A stretch of 64,000 bases of DNA from Glebionis coronaria. Lineage: Eukaryota; Streptophyta; Magnoliopsida; Asterales; Asteraceae. The DNA is taken from positions 571,389,469 through 571,453,468 of the forward strand of contig CM046876.1 of assembly GCA_025667525.1 (NCBI GenBank), written 5' to 3'. Position numbers and translations under genes: made by a program. The notes beneath the pieces were generated by a model, which was not told the DNA's origin, searched no databases, and was given only the letters and a program-made list of their open reading frames with translations. This document shows positions 8,968-19,609 of this stretch, piece by piece; the first letter of the stretch is position 1; each line of letters opens with the position of its first letter.

Positions 8968-11900
8968 TCAGAGACCAGAAGCATCCATCTTATCCGCTTT
9001 CAAACGAGCCTGGATCCCTTCCACCAATGCAGTTGCCATAGAAGACTCATTCCCGGAGGGAGCATTAGAAATCTGCAAGTGACAAGCCAACATAGCCTCC
9101 ATCGAAGCAATCGTCAACGGATAATCCAAGTCTGTGAGCATGAAGACCATATGACCAGATTCCAACTCTAACATATGCACACCACATCCCGCATATAACT
9201 TCCATCGCTGAATAACCCATTGCAGCTGATCCTTCCAGACACCAGAAATAGGAGCATGGGGAGGGGCATCAAGCATTATCTTTAAATCAGCCCATACTCG
9301 CAGACCAGGCCAGGAAGACACAGCGTTAGGATCAACAGGCATGCCGGTATCCACAAACCCATATAAAGCCATAAGATCCTTACGATCCGCCCAAGACAAA
9401 ATACCCTGCAGACCCGAAGCAAACCTAACAGACCCATCACTAAGAGTAATCCTATGAGATACCGTACCAGGAAGAGTCGTGGAACGCGCAACCGTCCAAC
9501 CACTAATATATCCATTTCTCAAAGGCAAATCAGAGTCACTATCAGAAGCTGCATCAATAAGATTTTCGGGAGCACGCTTCTCATAGGGAACGGTCTTGCC
9601 ACGTCGAACACGTCGAGCCAATTTCTTTCAAAGCGAACGGCGAGGTGTGGGATCACTAGGCGAGGGTTCAACCTTTACCTTTACCTGAGCAGCAGAAGTG
9701 GGAGCAGTAGAAGTAGAATCAGTAGTTTGCCCACCCAAAGGATCAACATGAGCTGCACTAGAAGAAGGAACAGGTTGAGAACCCGGTACGGGTGGTGATG
9801 GTGATGCCATAGCAGGTGTAGCAGCAGTGGTGGTTGTGGTAGCAAAGGTGGTGGTGGTAGCATGTGTGGTGGTAGCATGTGTGGTGGTGGTAGCAGGACC
9901 TGAAGAAGAAACCAGAGGAGAAACCGAAAGAGTAGGGGTAGTACCAACTGTAGAAGCAACAAAAACCGATGGAATAGCAGCAGAACCAGGAGTAGTATCA
10001 GATGTAGGACCAGTAGTAACAGCAGGTGAAGAAGTGGTCACCACACGTGGAGAAGGACGATAAATAAATCGCTCCGGAATTGGGGTGCTCTGATGCTTGA
10101 CCATTCGTTCATAAAGCGCCTTTAGCTCATCAAAAGACAAAGCCCAAACCCTGTCCCACTTCCAACCAGTAGTGAAATAAGCAGCCGACTGATACTTCAC
10201 ATATCGCTACATCTGCTTTCGCTCCTCAGCTCTCGACAAAGGTTTGTTCTTACGCTTCTCACGAAGCTGTGCAGCAAGCGCCAATTAATTCTTACGCATT
10301 AACACCATGGCCCGAGGAATACAGTTATGCTCATCCACATCCGAACCCAAAAGATCAGTGAACTAGGAATAATCCTTGGTAAGAATAGTCAAAACCTGCA
10401 TCCAATCGCTATCATTCCAATGCATAGCATCATGCTGCACTTGTTCACGTCTCTGCTGTTGAAGCGCCTCCTCCTCAGCCCGAGCAGCTTGATCAATTTC
10501 GGCTTGCATCCTTTGAGCAGCCTCTTCACCCAACCTATCCTCCTCAAGCTGTATGTGTGTACGCTTGCGAGGTGGTGAGGGAGCATCAGTCATGGGAGCC
10601 TTCCCCTTTGGATCATGAGATGGACCAGCAGTAGAACCAGCAGTAGGACCAGAAGCACCTTCCATTGGTGTGGGAACAGCAGCAGGAGAAGGAACACTAG
10701 AGGAAGTCGGAGGAATCGGCAAATCATCATACAATTTATCAGCAAAGGCAGCCTTTACCAACAAAGTCAAACCATCCTCAACACGATCCTTAACCTCCTC
10801 ATCAGAATCAGAGTGAACCACATGCTTCTTTCGTCGCCTTTGCTGAGTCTCTAAGGCTTTGATCCGGTCAGCCATAGGAAGAACAAATTCCCTAGTGACC
10901 TTCCGGTGTTGATTCAAATCTGCTTCCAAGGAAAGAATCCGGGCATGATACCTGTGCATAAGATCAAGTAGAGAAGTAAGTGTAATAGGCTCCTCCGCTT
11001 TCCCACCAAGAGGACTTGGGTCAGGGAAGGCGTCATTGGAACCAGAAGCAACAAATGGGTCAACATTAGGAGCACTAGCACCAGAAGGCTTATCAGAAGA
11101 GTGTGGAGCATGACTAGGAGGGGGAGTCTCCACAAATGGAGACGAATGTGGCAATGAAGAAGGAGCAACCTTGGAAGTGGATGGCCTTTCAACCACCACT
11201 TCCTCAACCAGCTCTTCCTCAACCACATGAGGTCCACCACCAGCATGATCCTCCTCCTCCATTGGGTCATCATATAATTGAGGTTCCTCCTCGGCTTGTT
11301 CAACCGGAGGAACAACACCATCAGGAGGACCCTGAGCCAGCCCCAACATGTCCTCAGTAAGGGGCCTCCACTCCTTGCTAAACCCATGGACCATATTATA
11401 ATACACTTTGGCAATAAGCTTAGAAGGCACATGTTCAGCCCTATCACGAGATATACAAACAAGTATCTGTTGTAAAAACCTAGGATACATCAGAAACTTC
11501 TTCCTAGAACCAGCACTAGACAGATTGTTAACCATCCCCTCAAACAAATAACGAGAGAAATTAAAAACCCTACCCTGTGCTAAGCAAATGAGACCAGTAG
11601 CCAAAGGAGTAGGGAAAGTATCCCAACTCCCAAACTTGGGACTTAAACAATGAATCAGAAAATGCACTAGAAGCTTCCATTAGGGGGAAAACCGATTCTT
11701 TTGGAAGTTAAACTTCCCCCCATGATTATACCCAAGTGCAGCCATCCCCTTCAACACCTCCGCATTAGGGATGGAAACAACATCACCTTCATCTTGAAGA
11801 TGAAGGGAACTTCGAATAGAAGCCTCAAAAACCACGTATGAACGTCCATCTATGGTAGCATGGAGTTCAAATGGACGACCAACCACAGCCACAAGACGAG

Positions 11901-12075
11901 CAGTAGCCCAAAACTGACGAATGACACTATCATACACAATGGGACACACAGTAAACGCATACCTGAGGTTTGAAGCCTCAATGAAGTCCAGAATGTCAGT
12001 GAAATCATCACGGTGTGGACCATCTCCGAGATAGGCGACCTTGTTGTGAGCAGGTTGGTATACCAGGACAACCAT
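8968..12075 (-). pseudogene. A2 aORF, about 1,035 codons, five in-frame stops
   Basis: Protein of unknown function. One frame runs uninterrupted by indels from 12075 to 8968 but has stops at 11680 (TAA), 10363 (TAG), near 10285 (TAA), near 10207 (TAG) and 9628 (TGA). At the first, A1 has Gln; all five fit Gln or Arg codons changed by C to T. The N-domain (residues 1-220) has VAYL, IRQFWATA, SLHLQDEGD, LGY, FSP, CLSPKFGSWD and NFSRYLFEGM. A Pro/Ser/Glu-rich linker and helical segments with a basic RRRKKH stretch follow, then a Thr/Pro/Ala-rich region. The C-domain (about 870-1030) has DRKDLMALYG, VWADLKIML, VWKD, WKLY, GVHMLELESG and MLTDLDYPL and aligns with D. Internal initiation from its own promoter is plausible. 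Confidence 0.8.
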
Positions 12076-12704
12076 GGATCTTGATTAATAGGAATGGAAG
12101 ATGATTTTTATTAGGGTTGAGAGAGTAAGATTGGTTGTGTGTGTGTTATGAGTGAGATGAATGAGTCAAGGGGGGTTAATTGACCATAAATAATGGTGGG
12201 AGTAACTGTTCATTGACCGCTAATAATGGGGGGTTGCCCTTTCAAATTAGACAGTTATTGCAAAGTAACCACTTGCCCCTTTTAACATTATTTCCAAATT
12301 CCAATTTACCAAAGTTAAATAAGAGTATAAATACCAGAATTTGAATGTGTTGACTAAAAGTCAAAGCTCACAATGGTCAATACTAGAAGCAGAACGTGGT
12401 CAACAGAAGTCAATACGGTGAACAGCGTCCCAAACCAGTACCAGGAGCCAACCATCACTTGACAAAGAAGGATTTTTATCCACCAGAAGCCAACCAATAA
12501 TGACTAGAAGCTAACCAGTAAGGACTAGAAGCCAGTCATGAAAGAATATAACCATCAGAAGTGAGCAAAAACCTCCACCAGGAGTAACACACACCACCAG
12601 AACCAATGCAGTATGTTGTTAAAAGCTACCAATATGTTAGTCTGTGCAAATAAATATGTACACGAAGCCTCCCCTTAGGCTTAGCCTCCCCTCAATCCTA
12701 GACC
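12076..12704 (-). promoter_or_regulatory. A2 spacer before the aORF: purine tracts, word cluster, TATA-like box
   Basis: No gene. Read on the minus strand from the pol end, it has two purine tracts (TTGAGGGGAGGC and CCTAAGGGGAGGC, about 12667-12694). A dense cluster of the A2 word follows at 12424-12605 (ACCAGGAGCC, ACCAGAAGCC, ACTAGAAGC, ACCAGGAGT on the plus strand). CCATTATTTATGG (12184-12196) is TATA-like, about 112 bases before the aORF ATG. A CT- and CA-rich leader (CTCACTCATAACACAC) comes next. The order is the same as in A1 and D. Confidence 0.5.
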
Positions 12705-14570
12705 TCAAGGATTGACCATCCCAATATGAACGACCAAGTGGTTGAACCGAGGACCATCAAAGGCTTTCGTCAACAAATCAGCAACATTATCATCCGTATG
12801 AACTTTAAGAACCTGTATCAACTTCTTCTCATTGGCATCCCGTATAAAATGGTGCCGAATTTCAATATGTTTTGTCCGTTGATGAAAAACAGGATTCTTC
12901 ACAATGCAGATAGTGCTTTGATTGTCAATGAAAATTTTGGTGTTCATAAAATTGAACCCATAATCCAGCATCTGATTTTGGATCCACAATACTTGTCCAC
13001 AACAGCTAGCAGCAGCAACGTATTCAGCTTTTGTTGAAGAAGTAGCTACTATCGTCTGTTTCTTGCATTGCCATGAAATAAGTCTTCGACCCAAAAATTG
13101 ACAACCACCAGTAGTAGACTTTCTGTCATTATTAGCACCTGCATAGTCACTATCACTATATGCTTCAAGAACAAAAGGTGATTCTTTAGGATACCACAAG
13201 CCCAGCTTGGGTTGAGACTTGATATACTTGAAAATCTTCTTAACTGCATTCAAGTTAGAAACCGTTGGAGCCACCTGATGTCTAGAACAAGCACTTACTA
13301 CAAACATGATATCCGGACGTGATGCAGTCAAATACATGAGTGAGCCAATCATAGACCTATACATGTGAACATTAACCGGGGGATCTGGCTCATTCTTGAG
13401 TTTGACTTTAGCAACTTCATAAAGAGTTGCTGCTGGTCGAAGAGGATCCATGTCAAATTTCTGAAGGATCTCATGAACATATTTATCTTGACTGATGAAG
13501 ATCCCATCCGACTGTTGCTTGACTTGAAGACCAAGAAAGAAGGAAAGCTCTCCCATAGCACTCATCTGAAATTCGCCTTTCATCAAGTGTTCAAACTCAT
13601 CACACCATTCCTTCTTAGTAGAACCAAAGATAATATCGTCCACATAAACCTGAACAAGGATAATGTCCTTGGTATTCCTCTTAAGAAATAGTGTTTTATC
13701 AATAGTACCTCTTCTATAGCCATTCTTTAACAAGAAAGTTGAAAGTTGCTCATACCAAGCTCTAGGAGCCTGATGTAATCCATAAAGAGCCTTGACCACC
13801 TTGTAGACTTTCTTGGGATGAAGTGGATCTACAAAGCCCTTAAGTTGAGTGACATACACTTCCTCATCAATCTTGCCATAGAGAAATGCACTCTTGACAT
13901 CCATCTGAAAAACCGTAAAGCCCACATAAGAAGCAAAAGCCAAAAACAGACGAATAGCCTCAATCCTAGCAACCGGAGAAAAAACTTCAGTATAGTCAAT
14001 GCCCTCAATTTGAGTGTGGCCCTGGGCGACAAGCCTAGCTTTATTCCTCACTACAATTCCCCGTGCATCTTTCTTGTTCTTGAGAATCCATTTGGTATTG
14101 ATTGCTGTCTTTCCATCTGGTAAGTCAACTAGAATCCAAACATTCTGAAACAAGAATTGCTGCATTTCCTCCTGCATAGCCTCCACCCAACTTTGATCCT
14201 CAAGAGCATGAGAGACGGATCTAGGTTCCACCTGTGAAAGAAAACAAGCAAACAAACAGTGTTGAAAGTCCGTATGATTATTACGCTTTTGATCTTCAAT
14301 ATAGCTCACAAGAGCATGATGATCAGACGAGGCCTTCTTATGCATTCTACGTATCTTGACAGTAGAACCAGGATCTCCTATGATTTGAGTGGTAGGGTGA
14401 TCTTTGTGTGATTGCAACACTAGATTGGAAGCTACCTCCACTTCTGGTGCCAAGTTATTGAGATCCCCAACAAAGTCAGCATCATATGAAGTAGCGTTGA
14501 AAATGTCATCTATTGGTTGTTTATGAATATCATCCAGCTTGGTAGAATACTTCTTTTGATGGTTTCCCAA
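12705..14570 (-). CDS. pol: A2 reverse transcriptase-RNase H, open 621-codon segment
   Basis: The longest intact coding stretch of A2. The first 100 residues are linker (HPTTQIIGDPGS, then HKDFQHCLF-type sequence). RT follows: [69 protein letters not shown], and catalytic [14 protein letters not shown]. RNase H then has [78 protein letters not shown] and VADLLTKAFDGPRF. All expected acidic residues are present. It is the end of a polyprotein, not a gene of its own: its frame is shifted one base from integrase, the switch falling about 14570-14640. The listed start is simply the first Met in the frame. Confidence 0.93.
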   Translation of the reverse strand: MGNHQKKYSTKLDDIHKQPIDDIFNATSYDADFVGDLNNLAPEVEVASNLVLQSHKDHPTTQIIGDPGSTVKIRRMHKKASSDHHALVSYIEDQKRNNHTDFQHCLFACFLSQVEPRSVSHALEDQSWVEAMQEEMQQFLFQNVWILVDLPDGKTAINTKWILKNKKDARGIVVRNKARLVAQGHTQIEGIDYTEVFSPVARIEAIRLFLAFASYVGFTVFQMDVKSAFLYGKIDEEVYVTQLKGFVDPLHPKKVYKVVKALYGLHQAPRAWYEQLSTFLLKNGYRRGTIDKTLFLKRNTKDIILVQVYVDDIIFGSTKKEWCDEFEHLMKGEFQMSAMGELSFFLGLQVKQQSDGIFISQDKYVHEILQKFDMDPLRPAATLYEVAKVKLKNEPDPPVNVHMYRSMIGSLMYLTASRPDIMFVVSACSRHQVAPTVSNLNAVKKIFKYIKSQPKLGLWYPKESPFVLEAYSDSDYAGANNDRKSTTGGCQFLGRRLISWQCKKQTIVATSSTKAEYVAAASCCGQVLWIQNQMLDYGFNFMNTKIFIDNQSTICIVKNPVFHQRTKHIEIRHHFIRDANEKKLIQVLKVHTDDNVADLLTKAFDGPRFNHLVVHIGMVNP

Positions 14571-15682
14571 ATCAGAAGGACTGGAGAATCGAGTATGTGA
14601 AGCAGACTCACTAGCCGGATACCAATAGGTGATAAGCTAGCACTAGGAGTAGAAGCTGGGGCACTAGGAGCAGCTTTGTTGGTAGGCGTATTCAAGGGAA
14701 ACTCAAAGCCACCTTGAGCAGCTGCTATAGTAGCTTCTTGTTGTTGTTTGAGTAGAGTGTCAAGAGCCACTTGTGAATCCAATACATCCAATGGAGTTGC
14801 ATCACTAGGAGAAGTAGGAGAGACGGTGGTGGAGTAGGATGGAACCACAAAAATATCATCCTCGTCATCTGAGTCAGAAAGACTAGAAGGAACACCTGTA
14901 CTAGAAGTTGCAAACACTTGTGGACCTGCATCATGGTTAGTTTTGAAACGAAAATATCCTAATGAATCACTAAGATAATCAAGATCAAAATACCATTCAG
15001 GACCCTTGCCTTGGATGTTTGACTTCTCTTCAAAATACCTGAGATTAATAGTTTCAATGACCTGCTTGGCTTGGAGATTGTAGACACGATAAGCCCGAGA
15101 GTGAGCTGAATATCCCACAATGTATCCTTCATCTGCCTTGCCATCAAACTTCCCCAAATAGTCACTAGTATTCAGAATGGTAACAGGACACCCAAAGGGC
15201 TTCAAATGAGCAATATTTGGAACTTTGGCCGTTAGGAGCTCATAAGGTGTCTTCTTGTGAGGATTGGTAATAGAAACCCTATTCAAAACATAACTTGCAG
15301 TATTAACAGCTTCTGTCCAGAACATGGTTGGAAGCTTGGAATCGGCAAGCATTGTTCTTGCTGCTTCTATTAGATTCCTGTTCTTTCTTTCTGCCACGCC
15401 ATTCTGTTGAGGAGTTCTTGCTGCACTATAATCTCTTTTGATGCCCTTAGCATTACAAAGTGCTATGAGGTCTTTATTTTTGAACTCGGTTCCATTATCA
15501 CAACGAATACCTTTAACCTTCTTGGACAACTGGTTCTCTATAAGGGTAAGAAAATCTCTAAGAATTGAGTAGGTCTCACTCTTGGCAGCCATGAAGAACA
15601 CCCACGTAAACCTGCTATATCCATCAGTTACCACCAGACAGAATTGTTTGTGGTCAATGCTCCTAATGGAGGTAGGACCAAA
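14510..15682 (-). pseudogene. pol: A2 integrase core and linker
   Basis: DDE integrase. The frame is open from 15679 to 14510 after a TAA at about 15680-15682, directly behind LLHMD, the motif with the first catalytic Asp. Visible are V-T-D-G-Y-S-R-F (usually DDYSRF), CDNGTEFKNKDL with the second Asp, and PQQNGVAERKNRNLIEAARTML with the Glu. NTSDYLGKFDGKADEGYIVGYSAHSRAYRVYNL follows, then a Ser/Thr-rich acidic linker holding copies of the A2 word (14640-14900). The last 20 codons are out of frame; the real sequence continues in the RT frame. One stop plus one frameshift make the polyprotein non-functional. Confidence 0.88.
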
Positions 15683-16330
15683 TTAGTCCATGTGTAGTAG
15701 CTGCAATGGTTCAATAATTAGACTAAGAGCAGTAATGGCCTTGAAGGATGCTTTATGCAGTTTGCCTTTGCTGTAAGCAATACAATTTATATCATTTCTA
15801 AATGACTTGGGAGGTAAACCAGAGACCAGATTCATATTTGCTAGTTTGTGAATGGTCTTGAAGTTCACATGCCCCATCCTTCTGTGCCATTGAGTGGCTT
15901 CATCTTCTGAGGCTTTAGCAACCAAACATGCTAGTTGACCAGTAGGGTTGACTTCATTCAGCTTGATGCTATAGAGATTGTGTCTTCTAGGGATTCTGAG
16001 CAGAACCTGTGATTCATCCGGAAGTTTAAAGTCTTTGGAGAGCACAAGTGCATCAGTATCCGTAAAGAGAACAAACTGCTTCTTGTCACAAATCTGAGAG
16101 ACAGATATCAAGTTGAAGTGCTGAAGTGCTTCCACATAGTAGACCTACTCAAAATTTAGATTAGGCGTCTTAATTGTTCCTTTGCCACTGATCCTGCCTT
16201 CACCTCCACCAAAATAGACCTTGCCGCATTGAAATGGTACAAAGTTAGAGAGAAGACTTTTATTTCCTGTCATGCTCCTAGAGCAACCACTATCAACAAT
16301 TCCTAGACTAGGATCTTGGTATGGAGTAAC
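15683..16330 (-). pseudogene. pol: A2 protease and GAG-pre-integrase
   Basis: Starting at the candidate splice acceptor (16330), the pol frame reads into the intact protease motif V-D-S-G-C-S-R-S-M-T-G (D at 16292-16294). An in-frame TAG follows at about 16141, before the VYYV that is usual here. The zinc-binding part of integrase has WHRRMGHVNFKTIHKL and then C-I-A-Y, where the family has CxxC, so the second Cys is lost. It ends in LQLLHMD followed by TAA. The same frame runs from 16330 to about 14600. Confidence 0.83.
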
Positions 16331-16362
16331 CTACAACAACAAGATAAAAATGCAAACATTAG
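16328..16362 (-). promoter_or_regulatory. A2 candidate 3' splice site at the gag/pol junction
   Basis: On the minus strand, CTAAT (16362-16358) contains the gag stop TAA (16361-16359). A T-rich tract (GCATTTTTATCTTGTTGTTG) follows, ending in TAG at 16331. Base 16330 is the first base of a pol codon, and the frame is open to the protease DSG. The branch-like A lies about 28 bases from the AG, a normal spacing. The donor is not identified. Confidence 0.5.
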
Positions 16363-19079
16363 TGTCTTAAGGGGACCCAAACCTTTTCAGGGTTGAGCCT
16401 GCCTTGTGGATCTTTAGTAGAGAGCCAAGAGGATTGATGAGATCCACCGTTGTTCCTTGGTTGCCTATGCATCATATGGGTATTATTGTTTGACCAAGAA
16501 CAACCTGTTGAGGGCTTAACAGCAGTTCCTAAACTTCCCAAACCAAAATACATGTGGTCAAAATTATGTGGATAAATTGGATTAAAAATTTGAAAATAGT
16601 TACTGGTGGTTCTATTTGTTGTTAATCCAATGTTTCTCCAATGATCAAAAGTTAATGGAGAGGACCTTCTAGAAGAAGAAAACGATTGAGCACTAGGATT
16701 GAGTCTTCTAGAAGTATATGGAGCAGCTCCTGGTGGACCAGGAGCAGGAAATGCTTGATTAACAGAAGCATGTGTGTCATAAAAATCACAATCTTTAATC
16801 AAATGAAATGCACTTCCACAAACAAAACATGTTTTAATCGACCTTTTATTAGAATGACATAGTTTCATACTACTAACATTATTACACACAATTATAGGAG
16901 AATCAATCTTCCTAGGACTCAATAAACCAGGACCAGACACAGTTGACTTAAAAGTAACTTTCTCTTCACACTTCCTAGCACTAGTAGCAGCATGATCATT
17001 CTTCTTGGAACTTGTAGGTCTTGACTCTTCACTTGAACCACTTGATGCAGAGTCACTGGTTTTGTCACTGAAAGTACACGAGACAAAGTCATTAGAATTA
17101 GTAGATATTTTTGGGGACTCATGCATCTGTGATCCATCCAAGTCATTATGCCTAGAAGTGGGCATGAAAGTTCCAATAAGAGGGGGAGGGACAACATGCA
17201 TTTCTGCTGCTGGTTTAAACCTATTGTAACTAGGTTCTCCCTCTTCCTCTTTGTCGGCATCAAAGACACTCGAAAAAGATAAATCAAACACATCTTCTGA
17301 ATCAATATATTTATCAAAATCTAACCCTCTTTTAGTCCTACCAGACATGTTACTATCGATAAATTTTGAAAGATTTTTAGGTGCCTTTTGCCATTTTTCA
17401 AATCTCAACATTGTAGCATCTAATCTTTCTTGCATCTCCTGTTTTTCTTTGATACTGGCATCTTTTACCTTTTCTGTATATTTAAGCATATTTGTTGTGT
17501 TTTCTAAATCGATGCTCAGTATCCTAATTTTATCCTCATACTCACGTTGAGTATCTTGTAGCCACCTCTTTTGTTGTTCCAATGTGTTTAAAGAAGCCTT
17601 ATAGGCTTGAACCTCTAAAATAAACTTATCATTCTGATCATTTATTTCATTAAATTGGGACAACAATTCTGAATATTTATCATGACAACCAAGAGGACAA
17701 TGTTGTACCTGAGGTGAGATGCCCATCAGAGCAAACTCGTCTGCTTCTTCTGCATCAGATAGATTCCCAGCAATCATTGCAAACACGTCAGTCGAGGACT
17801 CAGTTGATTCCAAAGTGGTAGTCTGATGATCATTCCAGTTGACCATAGAGTCAACAGATACCAATGCCTTCTTGTCATCTTTTACCTCCTGAACCTTAAA
17901 AGCTGAGTACCTGCTCTTCTACTGGTCATTCTTGCTAGGGCATTCCCTTGCAAAGTGACCTTGCTGCTGGCAGTTATAGCATCGAACCTTGCTTCTATCG
18001 AATCTTGCTGGCTCCCTTGGGTTGTAATTAAATTTTCAACCTGCTTTCTTCTCAAACTTGTGAACCCTAAGAGTGAGCATGACCATCTGCCATTTAAGAT
18101 CCATTTCATCCAGGTCAAGTTTATCGACCTGTTTGAAGTCATCAAAAGCAAGTTGTTGTTGAGCATCAACATCAGCCACAAAAGAATGAAGAACGGCTTC
18201 TACCATACTACCATACTTGGTTGTAGGATCAGGAGCAGAAGTATGCTGAAAAGTATGTTGAGAAGACACAGTATTGATTGGGCTACTAGCATATGACATG
18301 GGATTGGATGCCATAGAACTCACAAAGGTAGAATTAGTAGGAGTGGGAAAAGAATCACTTGAATATCCTCTCACATGAGGTTCAAAAGTTTTGAGCTTAT
18401 GAAATAGATCATCAAAATTGAGATAATCAAGCCCACCTTTTGCTTTGAGAGAGATTACTACCTGATTCCATGAATAGGGTAAGGCTCTAAGAAACCTTGC
18501 ATTAATATCACCATCGTCAGGCTTTGACCGAAGTTGATTCAATTGGCTCAATATCTTTTGGAACCTGTCATACCCTTGATGTAAACCTTCAGTTTCTGAT
18601 ATTTTGAATTCTGTGAATTCATCTCTCAGCATGGATCTTCGCATTTTCTTTGACTCCTCATTCCCACCAAACCTTGCTTTTATTCCATTCCAGATCTCTC
18701 TAGCATCATCCAAATGGTAGAAGTCACCCATGTGATCATTAGGAAGAGATTGAAGCAAAATAGTTTTTGCTTTGACCTCCTTCTGAATGGCTATGATTTC
18801 TTCATGAGTTTTAGGGTCAAGAAGAGTAATATTACCATTCTTGTCTCTTCCAGTTAGCTTCCTGTTGTTCCCATTCAGAATAACCTTCCAAAGGTCTTGA
18901 TCAGTATTGGTGATCCACCATTCCATCTTCATTGCCCAACTATCATACTCGTCCTTTTTCAGAAGAGGGAATTTACCATTCGTGTTGGAAACCGTAGCAA
19001 CGATCTGCTGAGGTTGCACAGTTTTAGAAGTGCTATCTTCTCTGTTTGAGTATAAGTTGAGGCAGACATGATAAAACAA
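16359..19079 (-). pseudogene. gag: A2 gag with two zinc knuckles and two nonsense codons
   Basis: Capsid/nucleocapsid. One frame runs from 19079 to 16359. The UBN2-like capsid part includes WAMKMEWWI, LWKVILNG, IWNGIKARFGG, LHQGYDRFQKILSQL, RFLRALP and NFDDLFHKLKTFE. TGA near 18036 and TAG near 17898 bracket the first knuckle, C-Y-N-C-Q-Q-Q-G-H-F-A-R-E-C; both fit C to T changes of Arg and Gln codons. A coiled coil (about 17550-17300) and a second knuckle, C-F-V-C-G-S-A-F-H-L-I-K-D-C (about 16835-16790), follow. The end is VWVPLRH and TAA. The real start may be slightly upstream in another frame (MSAST-like, beginning about 19070), so the 19079 start is uncertain. Confidence 0.86.
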
Positions 19080-19144
19080 AAATGTTAGTAATAAGAAAAC
19101 TTGATTCTTCTTGTACAGAGACCCTCCCAGGCTTTGATACCACT
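19080..19144 (-). other. A2 primer binding site and short leader
   Basis: On the minus strand, AG follows the LTR end and then TGGTATCAAAGCC (19142-19130), matching the 3' end of initiator tRNA-Met (TGGTATCAGAGCC) at all but one base. The leader to gag is only about 60 bases, in contrast to leaders of roughly 830-1,150 bases in B, C and F. Confidence 0.88.
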
Positions 19145-19609
19145 TGTTGGGTCCACTAGATGTGGATCTTGCAGCCTGTCAGGAACGGTGAACGACTTCT
19201 GTAATCACAAGTCTATTCACAGAGAGACTCTATACACAATATAAATGCAGAATACTAATATAATAAAGAAGAACAGAATAACTATAAAGACTTGATCCTT
19301 TCTAAGGATTTCTAATATTGATAATGACTAGAACTACGTTTGATGAAGGTGTGTCTAACCCTTCTGCCTAAGGTTCCTTTTATACTACAAGGAAACCCTA
19401 ATACAGCATTAAACAAAACGTGTAAAACTGATATGCATATCCTTTCCTAACATATCTCATGCATATCCTAACAGAATAATAAATAAATAATAAAGTTTGA
19501 CTTTGACTAGGACCAGGAGCACGACTTGCTCCTACTACTACTAGGACCAGGAGGAACTACATACCTCCTAGTCTACCTATTACATTTAACTATTCCAATG
19601 GTCCTAACA
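19145..19609 (-). repeat. A2 5' LTR
   Basis: 465 bp, TGTTGGGTCC...GGTCCTAACA on the plus strand, near-identical to 7524-7988. The three differences seen are all A/G, which is C/T on the coding strand. The flanking AACAT at 19610-19614 completes the target duplication. Confidence 0.95.

Larger units (their letters stand above)
7524..19609 (-). mobile_element. Element A2: complete 12.1-kb Ty1/copia retrotransposon with aORF
   Basis: Both LTRs (465 bp each, TG...CA) are present and differ at only three positions by eye. The perfect 5-bp target duplication AACAT is at 7519-7523 and 19610-19614. On the minus strand from the right the order is 5' LTR, primer site, gag, protease, integrase, RT-RNase H, spacer, aORF, tandem-repeat 3' region, polypurine tract, 3' LTR. 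It interrupts the Gag coding region of element B. gag, pol and aORF all carry nonsense changes and pol has a frameshift, so it is not autonomous despite its recent insertion. Confidence 0.96.

Noticed and set aside
9681..9962. Leu/Pro-rich, membrane-like ORF on the minus strand
   Set aside because: It is the shifted frame of the Thr/Pro/Ala repeat in the A2 aORF; the Leu run comes from repeated CTxCTx codons.
9454..11475. Plus-strand ORFs at 9454-9798, 9827-10063, 10615-10854 and 11136-11475
   Set aside because: They mirror the Pro/Ser/Thr/Ala-rich linkers and domains of the minus-strand A2 aORF; no motif of their own.
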